A DNA stretch of 64,000 nucleotides, taken from contig NW_003116451.1 in NCBI RefSeq assembly GCF_000003605.2, positions 515,788 to 579,787 on the forward strand, written 5' to 3'. This document shows, one piece after another, positions 49,740-62,836 of the stretch; within the stretch, counting starts at the first letter, position 1, and each line of letters begins with the position of its first letter. The translations under genes were made by a program, and so were the position numbers. A model generated the notes under the pieces. That model searched no databases. It saw only the letters and a program-made list of their open reading frames with translations, and was not told where the DNA came from. Source of the DNA: Saccoglossus kowalevskii. Taxonomy: Eukaryota > Hemichordata > Enteropneusta > Harrimaniidae.

Positions 49740-49990
49740 TGGAAGGTGTTATTGTAACCTTGGAGTTGCACTGGCGATGTCAAAGGTTATATGTCGCTCT
49801 ATATCCGCTAAAGGCTTTCAGCTGTTTAAAGCAATCTCATCCTGGCTGCCTTTATATTCAATATGAGCCATAATTAATTCATACTTGAGAATTAGTCTTT
49901 GTTAATTAGGGAGTAGTCTTTATTAGCAAATAGGGATATGTGTATGTTAATGTTAATTAATAGTCTGGAAGTAGTCTTTGTTTGGAATTC
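49740..49990. promoter_or_regulatory. Candidate enhancer: SOX, POU and homeodomain motif cluster
   Basis: Three copies of AGTCTTTRTT (49894-49903, 49915-49924, 49973-49982) read AACAAAGACT or AATAAAGACT on the other strand, which is SOX-type. The middle copy runs straight into TTAGCAAATA, an octamer-like POU site, giving an arrangement close to the SOX-OCT composite. TAATTA homeodomain cores flank them, and TCAAAGGTTA lies near 49780. No coding frame is present. The clustering is visible in the sequence; enhancer function is inferred. Confidence 0.35.
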
Positions 49991-51003
49991 ATAATGTGGT
50001 TGGTAACGTGCAAAAATTAATAATCTCTAATATAATATGTCAGAACGCCGTTAATTTGAGTCCAATTTAAGGTAATTGACTCGGCAAAAAACGTTGCTTC
50101 TTCAGTTTTCATAATCGCCAGTTCGGTTTGACATATTTTGGAATATATTTACATTGTCCACATATCTGGAGGTGGTGTTGAAAGTTCTTGTCACTGTATG
50201 ATATTCGTTCAAAAAATTATAGCAACATATATTAAACACACTGTCATTTACTGTTCAACGCATATTTGTATTGTATCATATAATGTCATTTAATTCAACA
50301 TTTAGACACAAAAGTCGTCACGCCATTTCATAGAATCTGACATCAAGAATGACATGACAGTAGTCGCAAGTAATAACAGAACTAAACTAATGAGTTACCA
50401 TATAGCATATCAATCATTACATTAATAAGAGCATCCGATGTACTGACACAATAAAACGGGTATAATTCATTCTTTTGTAGTCAAATATCATTTTCCTTTT
50501 AATGCTTCGTTCAAAATGCGGAATTATTGTCTTTTATTCGTTCTGATTCATATGGAAATACTTGTTATGCCATCCGAGTATCATTGTTTAAGTATATCAC
50601 TAGTCCGACACGTCGTTTTTTATTGTTTCACGTGTATTCCACCACTGAATTCCCAGTAGTAGAGACCTCGGACTTGTATTTATCGAAAATGTTAAAAATG
50701 GAAAATTGAGTTCAAAGGTTTATACAATATTAATGTTAGTTCATGTTAGTTATAACCTATAGTAGAACAGATTCAAGGTCAACGTGTAATCGTAATAGCA
50801 AAATAATGAGTACAATGATTTTTATTTTTTGCCTATGAACAAACTATGAATGCAAATGTTGCGATTACTTGTGTATTATACGAATATTGCCTAGTTTATT
50901 TCAATGTCCCAGTTTCAATCTATGTTCGCTGCACTGATCAATAGTTCTATGCTGGGTCTCCAATTACTAAATGTGACTGTGTATCTTGCGATTAATTACG
51001 CCA

Positions 51004-51021
51004 AGGCTCTCAGCAGAGCCT
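51004..51021 (+). other. Perfect 7-bp stem, 4-nt loop resembling a histone stem-loop
   Basis: AGGCTCT-CAGC-AGAGCCT. The GGCTCT/AGAGCC stem equals that of the metazoan histone mRNA 3' stem-loop, but the loop is CAGC instead of the usual T-rich loop, and the 3' flank TGTGG is not ACCCA. It sits inside an open 66-codon frame (50904-51104) that is not a histone. Probably coincidental. Confidence 0.3.
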
Positions 51022-51809
51022 GTGGTAATGGATCTGACATGAACATATACTACGCCTACGTGGATATTGCCAAGCAATGGTTTGCATTATTAACATGTCA
51101 TTAGGCGTTATTTGTTTCCAAAACGGCATTTATACTAGTTGTGTGGTTTACTCGACAGTCACATAAAATAGTAATTAGGCAGACATTTTATAACATACGA
51201 TTTTCCGTTGTACAATAATGAACTGTACAAGGCATTGAAAATGGCACAATCTCCAGTGGTAGTTTTTAAAGTGATCTTTTATGAGTTAAACACCGTACAA
51301 TGTTTGAGACAATGAAAAGGATGGATCACACGTGAAAGAAAAGTATTTCATACAATGCAGATAAAAGCAACGACCTGAAATGTATAAATCAACGTTGGCG
51401 AGGTAAACAGTGTAGATGTTTACGGTAATTATTTCATACTATGGCCACCAGATCGCCATTAAATCGTGACGTAAATAATCTAACCTATTCGGTGAAACCG
51501 TAACAGGCACACCCGAGAAACAGTTCATGACATGGTGAAAAGTTATTATGAGGACTAAAATGAAGGATAAATAAAAAAAAACTTGTGTGTATGTATAATA
51601 ATATATCTTGTCTTTGAGCTTGCTTTAATCTGAATTTTCCATGGTATTCCGAGAAAAAATTAACAACATATGGAAAAAACAACACGATATTTTGAAAATC
51701 GTATTAATGTGCACCAATAAATTGTAGAAACTTGTTTCATGTTTATGGAATAATTGAAAACAATCAGCCTTAGTAATATTACGGTATTAGTAATACTTTG
51801 TGATTTTTT

Positions 51810-52640
51810 TTATAAAAATAGCCACCACAAAGTTAAATTTCAACAAAAGCCCAAAACAACTGTTGAGAACACGCATGCCAATATGTCTTGTCTTTGTGTC
51901 AAATGTAAACACAATCTACGAAAGTGTATCTGAGAAATGTATTTGAGAAATAGGTAGCATCACTAACAGAGCATAAATAAATTCAATCCCACGTTTGAAC
52001 GAGATCAGCCCGGGATTTGTGACATATAATTGATGACGTCATAACATTCTGGAATTCTTTGGGAAGGGAAAAATTGACGCCGGTAGACCAAAGATTGACA
52101 TGAAAAGATCAACATGAAAAACAATCAACATGCATATGTACACCATTGTGTCTTTTCTATTGCCTACTTTCAAGAAATAGGCACATGAAAATAAAAACCA
52201 ATATGGCCATCAGTCGGTCATTTCTAGTCAACTCACAAAACAAACTTACAAGTATAGGTATCATGTGTGATATTTGATATAAAAAAAGGTCAGGGCATAC
52301 CTGAGAAACATGTATTGTGATTTTTGTTTTTGTTCACAAAAATTCAACCCATTATCTGTTGTCTTTTTACCAAATTTAACACTTGTATAAAATCAAAATG
52401 ACTACAAGTCGACCATTTTGAATCAATCGCGAAACAAAGTTACGTTCAACAGTAACATTATGTGTAATTTCAACACAAGTTTGAACGGTAGATGACATGT
52501 TCAAATATAGATTTGAAGGTGTTTTGACACACGGAACTCAAAACATAAGTCCCTGTTTTCGGAATATAACTGACGAGCACTAAATAGCATTAACAGTTGT
52601 TCACAGTAGTTTGTTTTTCAAAGTTCCAAGTCAACAATCC
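51810..52640. repeat. Old degenerate interspersed repeat with internal near-duplications
   Basis: Blocks recur about 350-450 bp apart: TATCTGAGAAATGTATT against ACCTGAGAAACATGTATTG, GTCTTTGTGTCAAATGTAAACAC against GTCTTTTTACCAAATTTAACAC, and AGTCGGTCATTT against AGTCGACCATTTT. This indicates two decayed units of one repeat family. There are no terminal repeats, poly-A tail or open frame, so the class cannot be told. Confidence 0.45.
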
Positions 52641-54090
52641 GGCTCAACAAAGTAACGTAGGCAGTAAAACTAAAGATAGTGAGTAATAAGCATATATAAT
52701 ACAATCTATTGAGCATAATATTTGACTATAATCTGTTTTGTCATCCCTGTATCCAGGTGCCGCCTGTGTATTTTAATTTAGTTTTGCCTTGGAGTTTGAC
52801 AGTTTAAATGCAAGAAATGAATGATTATTTAATTTCGCTATATAAGAAATCACCTCAGTGAAGAAATTATTATTACAAATTGACCGGAAGAAATTAGCAT
52901 AATTAAATGTCACAACTCTTCAACATTTAACATCCACGGAAAATGATTTCTAACACTAAGGGCCTCGTCATAATGGTGATCAACACAAGGCACGTAATAC
53001 AATTGTATCAGTGAGGTGTTCTTAAAAATATAAAGTTGATTTTTAATTGCATTGTGCATACATCTGTCGAAATAATGGTTGCAACAAAAGATAAAATAGT
53101 ACAGGTAAAGTTGCAGAATGAGACGTGCTATTACAATACTTTTCATTTGTATTCGGGTTATACGAGTCGTCTTCTTTTTTTCTTTTGTGTAGAGGTTTAA
53201 TTGTAAAGGTGGGAGATCAAATACTTTCTTGATCTTCCATCCTTAATGCACCGTGTATAATTCATCAAAATACATTTTCATATACCGAAGAGTCTGGCCA
53301 TGCAAATAACGTGTCCATTTAACCTTTCTTTGTCATTATTATTGTATTAATTATCATTGACTTTTTTAACTCAGGTTAGTTTTACAGGTAAAGCCACAGT
53401 CACGCGTGATGTAGCGTAACTATATCAGTATCATGTTCCTTTCGGAAATGTACACGACATAGTATTCACTTTCATAACTCCAAATTGTCGATTTTCTTCA
53501 CACGGTCGCAAATTTCGATGAATTTGGTAATTTTAAAAAATTCCTTTAGTTTCCCGGCGCACTTTCCTGATGTTACCACAAAGTATATGATTTCAAATTC
53601 ATCCGCTCATTTACGTTTCAATGAGGTAGAAGACGTGTATTTGAGTTCGTTCAGGTCAATAATGTCGTCTGCTGTTAAAAGCGCGCGATGAATTATTATG
53701 AGAAAACTACAAAGAACGCCCACTTTTTTATCTATTGTTCCAATTGGTGAGTCGGAGGCGAGCGCGTCTGGTGCACAAATGCTACACTACGCGTGACTCT
53801 GGGTAAAAATGGAATCTGTCTCATGGTGATGTAAGCACATCTGACGTTGTTTCTTGGTGGGTTCATGAATCCTGCTCAATTCGGACGCCCGAGTACGTAG
53901 TCTAACCCACTTTTTTCAGACATAATATACCACCGGGATCTCGCTAAGTGAGCCACAAATAATGTTTATCCATTCTCTACCGTCACTATTGCGTATGAAG
54001 ACCAGGCCAATAACAAACAGACAAAATGACTGAGACTGGGATGATAAATGTTCGATTTCAAGTACCGTGAAGTGTTAAAAAATTCGTAGA
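52641..54090. other. Non-coding stretch
   Basis: No gene supported. G+C rises somewhat after 53.7 kb towards the E-box cluster. Confidence 0.4.
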
Positions 54091-54260
54091 CACGTGGTTC
54101 AAATAAAGAAAAATAAAAATCTGGTGACCGCACACGCGCCGTGAACCAAATTCGCTAGCGTAATCGAGTGACACGTGCACCAGACACGGTTGATCTTAAT
54201 GCGCTTGCATAGTGTCGGTACTTCGTCCAGATATATTACTAAGGTACCAGTGTGCACGTG
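54091..54260. promoter_or_regulatory. Three evenly spaced CACGTG E-boxes
   Basis: CACGTG at 54091-54096, 54172-54177 and 54255-54260, with spacings of 81 and 83 bp, in a locally CpG-richer segment. The last two share a GCAC/GTGC context. They could bind MYC/MAX, USF or clock bHLH factors. No exon is visible nearby. Confidence 0.35.
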
Positions 54261-55506
54261 TTAGCGTCGGTAAAACTATCGTGTCTTAGATTTATAGATA
54301 AGAGTGGCACCACCTATCTTAACGCAGTATCTCTTCGAGGCAAGTTATAATCTGTCCATGGACTTAAAACGGAGACATGAAAGAACAACCGCTTAGAGAT
54401 AATGATTTGAATGTCAATCGTTTTTGACAGCTCGGTCCGATAAAACGAACTTCTATCATTAAAGTTATTAAGAACCAACATCGCTCAGAATCGATAAGGC
54501 ATCCATAGTTTGAACCAGCAGTTTCTAGAAACTCATTTGTTAAAATATTAATGGCATATACGTAGTGAGTGTATCCACAGCACAATTTCGTCACTAGTAA
54601 TGTGCGGTTCGTGTATGGTTTATACACGTTGATACAGTCTGTGAATCATTAAAAGTAAGACTTGCGACCAAACCGTCCAGTAAAATCAAGAAGGAATGTT
54701 TGAGACAATTTGTTGAGATAATATCATGTTTATCTGTAAAATCAAATGATTAAGTCTCGGAGCGGTAGTGCACCGCTAATACATGATTCTGAGCTTGTAA
54801 ACTGTAGATGATAAAGCCGACTGTTACCTCTATTTAATACAAGCTGGTACACGTGTAATTGAGTTTAGTTTCTCATTTAAGAAAATATCATCATCTCCTA
54901 CAGTCGAATTATGTTATTTGTATTATTTTCTTTACATACTTAAGGGATATACTACGTCACGCGCTTTCGTCATCTAACACAAACAACTGTTTTATTTTAT
55001 TTATAATTCTACATTTAATGGGAATTTAAGTCAAAAATCCTATATATATATGAAAACAAATGGAATAGTTAAAAGTTATGTAATCACAATCACAGTATTA
55101 CATAGTAAAGCATATGTGTGGCCACTAGAAATAACAAATATATGGTTCATTTGTTTTTCTTTTTTTATATTCACTTACACTTTTGATACTCGCAAATGAA
55201 ATAGATGTTTATAAATGTAATAAAACAAACTTAGGTTTGGTTTTAAAATATTCATTATATCTGTTTTAAAATAGTTGTCATCATTGGAGATTCATAAACA
55301 AGGTGTGAATGCTGAATGATAAATGCTGGAGTATATTCTGGTTCCGTTCACGTTCAAGTTGTTTTTTCTTAAAACACTACAGGTGTTCGAGTAAACAATC
55401 CAATAAAAACACTATCAACGTGACGTGAACGTGATGGGGTGATCCCAGTTAACTTAGTATATTGAATAACGGTATGTAAGTTCTCATATTTCAAATATTC
55501 CAAATT

Positions 55507-55662
55507 ATGGCCATGACACCACCGTGTAACGACTGGCGGCAATATGAAAAAATGGCAGCCGGTGAAACTATTGCCGATCTCGGCGGTCGCCCAGGTGAGG
55601 TGCAGACGGCAGTTGATTCCTGGAACTCAATTAAGTGGCGTCATTTGAGTTATTCTAAATAG
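55507..55662 (+). CDS. GC-rich coding-like island; 51-codon frame or first exon ending at a donor
   Basis: The frame from the ATG at 55507 starts MAMTPPCNDWRQYEKMAAGE and continues TIADLGGRPGEVQTAVDSWN, closing at a TAG at 55660. An internal strong donor CGCCCAG/GTGAGG (GT at 55595-55596) could instead end a first exon after DLGGRP plus partial codon. Met16 lies in AAAATGGCAGCC, a YY1-like start-codon context. G+C is sharply higher than the flanks between 55530 and 55620. No family is recognised. The minus strand is also open, so strand is not certain. Confidence 0.35.
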   Translation: MAMTPPCNDWRQYEKMAAGETIADLGGRPGEVQTAVDSWNSIKWRHLSYSK

Positions 55663-58600
55663 TGACCTCCCGTCACCTATTACACGAAATTGTATTAATG
55701 TCACGATGTTTCGTTTTTAATTTCGTTTGTTCGGTTTAGACAAGCTTTCAATCAACTTTGGTACTATTACATAGTATTTTCAACCATGTTTCATGCATGT
55801 CATTATCATAACTGGTGGAAAATGTCTTATTCAAAACATTGACATGTACAGTGGTACAAAGTAATAGCGAGTGTGTAAACTACCAATGACTGTCTCGACT
55901 ATTCCGATGCTTTCACAATATCATTGAGCATTCGTGCGGTGTACTTCGCGTTAAGAGCAGTATTGATTTGTTGTTCACAGTCTGGAAGCGGCCTTATTGG
56001 ATATTACAAATGTGACAGAGTCGATACCATCATCATGCACTCACCAATACACCAAATTGAGCGCATTTTACTCGCTAATAGTACCCACTTGTGAATTTTC
56101 ATTTCCCTTAAGGCAGCGATTATGTGATTTTCTAATCAATTTGTATTCAGGCCACTCACGATGACAAATTCAGACCTGTCGCCGAATTCTACACACGTGT
56201 GTTGACAAATCCATTACCGTCACTGACGATCTACCCAATTTCCGCATGTTCCGCAGCCGGAATAATTTGCTGGCTTTCTGAACGCATTTGCGATTTTGAT
56301 TATGTACTTTTCAACATATCTTATAATACAACAAGTAGAACAAGATTCGAATTACTTTAGTATCAACTACCTTCATTTGTAAGAGCATATTCAATTAACA
56401 ACTCGGTAAAAAAGTAAAAAAGTACCACAAACAAAAATTATGGATATCATAATCAATACTAGATAATGGCGGACATTTAATTATATAAACTAGACTTGAA
56501 TTTGTTTTTATAATATCACAACTTATGTGTCAATGAACAAAGAATTAATCGATTACTGTTTCGTTGTCATGGTTACCAGGAATAAATTAGTGAATTGAAT
56601 TAAAATAATTATATTTCTGGCATTTGCGAATCTGTTCACACGTTCATTTCATTGAAGCTATTATTCGTTAGACTAAACTAATTTAAATAATGCAAAAAAT
56701 GAAATCAACTGAGTCGGCGACAATATTCATACGTACTACAATGTGAACAGTCATTTTAGAGCTCATTTATGTTAGCAAAAATGAAGACAACCCCTCTCCT
56801 TATAGCTACATATGATAACATGTATTGCTGAAGCTATTGAAACGTTATGATTGTCGCAACGCCCATGCGATGTGTACAACCCGTGTAAAAACATTGATTC
56901 TATACAAGAAATTCGAAAGCACGTTGTCAATACGAATTCTGTCCTATTCCTTTGTGTGGAGCGTTTTATTTTCTTCCTTTCCTATATGCAGTATTGAATT
57001 GTCGTTCATTATTACTCGTTACAGTATTCAGTGTCAAGCACCACTCTACTTTGAATCCAATGGGCCGTGATTGAGTAAATAATCCATCTCCTGTTACAAG
57101 AAGCGCCAATTATGCAAATTAGTATGTATGTCAAAGGTGGGACGTGTCCATGTTGGAAACGAATTATTGCAGTGTCTCCACGTGAGGAAGGAGAATAAAC
57201 AATAGTTGATGTGATGTAGCTTAGTGTTAACTTATAGACAAATTTACTACAGTTTATACATTGGTATAATATATTTATTTTATTAATTATAATTGGCTTA
57301 GATGACATTTTATTACTACGACTTGGAACTAATATGAATAGAACAATGTGAGCAAATTCTGTAAAACGGTTTGCCTAAATTTATTTACATATACCCATTC
57401 TCCTCTCTCGAATCAAAGATTGTTCATGCTATGCACAGAGACTATGTAGTTTATAATATGTTACAGTGAAGCGTTGTCAGACATAAAATCATGAAGTCAT
57501 CTCCGTCTTATCGCCGATGATCATGGCTCTTGTCTCTGTTGCATTTCGACTGCCCATTTCAAGGCCGGTTCATGCACTGTCATTGGTGACATCAAGATTT
57601 CGTTGGATTATCAGTATCAGTATCACCTGTCTTTACAGCTTAACGTCGTGTTTCTTAGTCCTACGCCGTCAATCACCCTGGTCTTTACCCTGCAGGTCAG
57701 CTTAAGTCTTTCTGTTCTAGTCACGTTTGTGTCATATGTCTTGATCTGTGTTTGTGTTCTGTATATTGCGCTATAGTTTACTGCTGTTTGTTAAAGTGTG
57801 GTATTAATAAGCTAACAACATATACGCATTATATAAATATTGTCCTTAGAATGGCATTGTCAGGGCGACAAGATTTGAGTGATTCACTTTCTTGTGTTTC
57901 CTGGCAAATATCAATATACGTAAGATATAATTGAAATATATCTTATAGGTATTGAAACATGGACATCACTTCGTATTTGCGCAAGACGTAAGTGAATTGA
58001 ATTGATGTTCATCGTACATCCTCCGAAAAAACACATCGCCAGTAGGTGCATGCGCGCGCACATAAATTCTCGGACATGATTCGACAATATTCGTGTTTTC
58101 ATCGTACCAAAGATGGTCTACTGGTTGCCATGTCATGGAAAGCAACGTACTGAGCACATCTTTGTAATCCTATCATTGAAAGGATTGGATAGAAACACTC
58201 ATAACAAATGTGAAAACTAATACAACTAGAGCTAACATGTTTATATAGATAACACAACCCCTGTAATTTCCCGGGAAATTGTTATGCGTTTTTCTAATCT
58301 TTCATTGTTTGGCGCTAAATGGACATAATGTCCAAAGTATTGGACATGATTTCTGAGAAATGAAATATGGAAATGCTTCTTTATTTTATGGATGATGACA
58401 AGAGTTGACCTCAAAGGGTTAGAACTATGTGAACCCCCCCCCCCCCCAATACACTCTCGCAATACTATAGAATGATGCACTGTTGACAACATGATATTCA
58501 TATGGGACAGGGTGGAGCAGTTGCGCAGTTAAAGTAATTATGACATTCGCAATTTCACAAACAATGTTGAGCCTTCTCACCATCTAAACATGGTAACATT

Positions 58601-61600
58601 ATATTTGTGTAATGTAAAAAAAATATTTACATTAATTATAGTTCGTGTACGATATCTGAAGATACATGAAGATCAGTTTTAATATGACAATGTGTTTTTG
58701 CAGCAGTTAGTCTACTTTGATGAGCGTTGGTGAGAATAACAACTTTACTATATCAACCGCACCATATACGACCTAGTATAGTTCAGATATAACTTGTGTA
58801 ACCTTGAGATGAGATAAGTGTGAACTAGTTATTACCCGGGTTAAAACAACGCCCTCATGATATTTTATTGTAATATCTTCCTAATGTAATCACCTAAAAT
58901 TTGTGCTTGGCGATAATGATGGTATTTATGTATTTATTTAATTAATTACAAAATGTGAATTTGTTTTTTAGTTTCACCGTGTGTTTTTCTGTATCTGATG
59001 TGAGTTATCAAATCTATTTAATTTATGTGAACATTTTTTTATCTTTGTCAATATAAAATTTGATTACGTAATCAGGGTGAAATGAACACACGATGCCGGA
59101 TATCCATGTTGATGCCGGCTTTGATGTATTAACCGTAATCAATACTAACTCAAGCAGAACAACACGTTAGCCAATTTCGACTGAGTGTTGTATCACCATG
59201 AGGGCCATAAACTTATGCACCGATGACACGTCTTAGTGAGGAGACGTTTTAACTCGCAGTACTTATTATCCAATCAGACGTAAAAATGCCCGTGCTCCTT
59301 ATTTCAATAACATTTTCGAGAAAATCTATTTATGAATTCAGAATGTGTATCTATCTGTTCGAATGTCCCATGTTTAAATAATACTTTCATGTAATATACG
59401 TCATAATCTTAATTCCCTATCAATCTATTATAAATGTCCGCTTTGTAAGGTTCAGAATCTCAATCACAACTCAATAATCTAAGACTCGGCATGGGGTACA
59501 ACAAATTTGTTGCTAGTCCAATTATTCAATTATGCTCAAAACGCATTTTAATAAATCATTTCACTGTTGGTATGATCAAATTGTGGCAGACGCTAATTTT
59601 GGGAGTTAATTTTCGATTCTGAACATTGATTTAACACTACAAAGTTGTGTGGCAGATAGCATAAAGATGACAGTCACGTGACAAGACTGATCAAAACTGG
59701 GGTACCATATAGTAGCAAGAATTAGTACGACCTTTGTCATCTGAAAAAGACGTATTGTTCGACATAAAGCATAGCAAATTTAATTCATCTGCGATGGTTG
59801 ACAATAACATGTACGTATTTCGAGTTCACATTAAGGCTAATAAATTAAATAAATATGTTCATGAAGTAAAGGTAGTTACGTCATAAGATTCAGAAAGCAT
59901 GATGACTTGTTCTTTTAGTCGTCCACAAACATTCCCACCATCATTTATCGACAGTCTAGTCTTAGTAAATATCTTTATTACAGCCTCAAGACATTTCACC
60001 GAATCAATATTCAAATATGGCGTCACGTTATTATGCAAAACTACATTATTGCATCATCAAGCAAATTACTTCCATTACTATTGGTTAAAGGCGCTGATTT
60101 TAAGGTTAATTAGATGGTACTATTAATTCTCGAGGCGCTGCTGAAATTAATTATCTACGTTGTACTAGATTGTAAGAGTAATGTGTTTACTTCGACTCGT
60201 ACTATTTTTTCCCTGACATTTTGATTCCCCAAAATAGGAAACACTAAATGTTTGCTTGAATGACCACAACTTGGTATTCGAAGCGTATTTATATGTGTAG
60301 TTGGGTGGTAATTCTGCCGAAGGTGTAATTACGTGGGGATTATGGTTGAAGGTAGAGTATAATTGTGTTTACTCTCATAGGAGAAGAATATCGTATCAGT
60401 TTTAAATCAATTGAACAAAACAAAATGAAATCATGTAGAAGTGTTTAGATCCATGGTGGCTATGAGGTGTGCTAGTTAAGAATTGAGTACTGATATCAAT
60501 AAATTATGATAGCGAGGAATATGATAGGATCATATATATAGTTAACATAGCATTCACATAGCATGTACTTTTTAATTGATTTTGAATTTATTAAATTCGG
60601 GCTAGATTATCTACTCATCTCATCTCTTATGTGCTTGCATGTACACCATAGAAACATGGCGATTATTTAAAATAAATGAATGCACAATTAGAGTTTTCAT
60701 TCAATTTTTAAATCAGTGTTTTTCATCATTATTTAAACTGTTTTCTTATGTCACAAATGTCAAATGAAACGTTTTGGAGCAAATATGTTGTTGTTGTTTT
60801 TTCAGGAATTATTTCAAGACTTCCCATTATTGGTTCAAATTCAACCTAATCAACAATTGATCTTGTTTGCCTTATTTGATTCTAAAGTTGTAATCGTATA
60901 AATATTTCTGGGTATAGTGTACCACTGCAAAACGTAGGCATTATTCGTATAATAACATTTGCACTCCCGTAAATCCATCATATCGTAAGTGTGGTAATGT
61001 GTCTATAGATCAAGCGATGAGAATACAGAAAGCATCATTTCAGCAGTTTCTATTTGGTGACAGGTAATTTTTGATGATCTGACACTCCGATTGAAATTTA
61101 ATTTCGTATCCTATTATCATGATGCATTTTCAAATCGAATTTTACTTCAATGTGTCAAAAATCTGTCATAGTTCTCTTTGTGTTTTCGATTGATCAACTT
61201 ATGAAATAGCTTTTATTCCAATGATACACCCCCTGATAAAAACATAATGTTCGTGAATTTGCAATAGTTTTCTGAAGGCATCAAATTCTGGAAATTGCAC
61301 CTGTGCTCACTCTCATCACTGGATTACTCTACTACTCTTAAATAATATATTATTGATAGGTTATCATTGTTATATTTTTAAATCTTACGTCCACAATGGT
61401 TGTTACCACAGCAAAAGCTGTGTAGAAAAAAAGTGCCCTCGTCGCCCGCGTCACGTTTCTATTTTTACTTTGTGAATTTTGTGCAAAATTGATTTTCCAG
61501 GGATTGTTTACTGATCTGGGTCAAAAATGTTTGAAACAATCTGGAAAAAGCTTTTGTGAAAGCTGGCATGTGTTAACTTCAGCGCTTTTTTACGATGAGA

Positions 61601-62734
61601 ACGTAGACCATCCGTGTCCTCGTTCTGAAACAAAGGCATGGCGACGTATATATTAAATCAATCCTTCCAATGAAGACCGTGTCGGTTTATTTTCAATTGC
61701 AGCTGAGCAAAATACACTAGTGGTCGTGCGATAATGTGGATTATGGGATGTTATTGTGCTGTATTGATTATTTATCCAACAATATAGCCCCTGATGTCCA
61801 GGGAAAGCACGAAAACACGTTCAAATACATCTGCCACTTTCAACATATACTGCGAGTACAATTGGAATATTCTTAAAGCAACATACACGCATTTGTATGT
61901 TAATTTATGACACATCTTGTGAAATCCAATAATGTCTAGCTTTAGTTTATAGCACTCATAACAAAGCCAATGATTATCAGTAGACCGCACATTATTTCAG
62001 AATATCACGTGCTTTAGTTAGAGGCGTATTAGGGTCTACGTTCTGATATAAACACGGTAGTTCTCTAGAGACATGTTGTAACATGTTGCAACTCTCTTTA
62101 GGTATTATTATTACCACACCCACAATGTATTGATTGGTACATGCATTATACTTAAAATATAAAATATACTTCGTTTGAATGTACAATCTTAATTGCCCAT
62201 AGCAACCAATTTGTTCATGTGTATGTGACTCAGGGCGAATATGATAACGTAACGCTGTAGTCATGATGGCGCATGCCTATATTAATATCTCGTTTCTGTG
62301 ATATTATTGGCAAGGCTGTCGACGACACTTATACTACTGCCATATCGAAGAGATATAGTGTATTCAGCCGTGCGACTCAAAACTTGACTTACAGGCTAAC
62401 AGGGTTTCCGTGTTATCGATAAATCTCAGTAATTCTTGTTTGTCAGGAAAATAACGCCTGTTTGAAAGGAATAATCAATAGTGTGTGATTTTTTTTCCTG
62501 AAAACCGATGATAATAGAGATCGTTATCTTCCGGCAACATTGATTTTCTCCTGGCGACAGGAATTTTACCGCGTTATTCCAAGTTTTACAAAAGTATGCA
62601 GATGCACGGCTGGATTAAATTATTTTCAGTGCACACCAAATGTTTTTGAATCGAAAAATAAGGGGAATGTGGCGTCCCAGTGAAGCTTTAAAGGCCGCTG
62701 CTATGCACTACGTCTGTTTCTATGTAGTGTTTTC
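55663..62734. other. Non-coding AT-rich stretch
   Basis: No convincing exon. A C14 run lies at 58434-58447. 60.7-61.6 kb has a texture like decayed repeats and a small perfect hairpin CACAGC-AAAA-GCTGTG at 61407-61422. Confidence 0.4.
58434..58447 (+). repeat. C14 homopolymer
   Basis: Fourteen C in a row; the longest homopolymer of G or C in the window and a likely sequencing-sensitive point. Confidence 0.9.
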
Positions 62735-62836
62735 AAAATGGCGCCGGTCGCCAAATCTCTGTTAATTTTTTTGTCTGTGCAAGACGTAATAGAAATATTT
62801 CAGCACGGCTGTACTAAGATGGCGGTAGCCATTTTG
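62735..62836. promoter_or_regulatory. Cluster of YY1-like motifs, two facing each other
   Basis: AAAATGGCGCC at 62735-62745, AAGATGGCGG at 62816-62825 (a canonical YY1 core) and its inverse GCCATTTTG at 62828-62836. The last two make an inverted pair two bases apart. A related palindrome ATGGCGCCAT is at 63110-63119. This may be a bidirectional promoter relic or part of a repeat. Confidence 0.35.
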
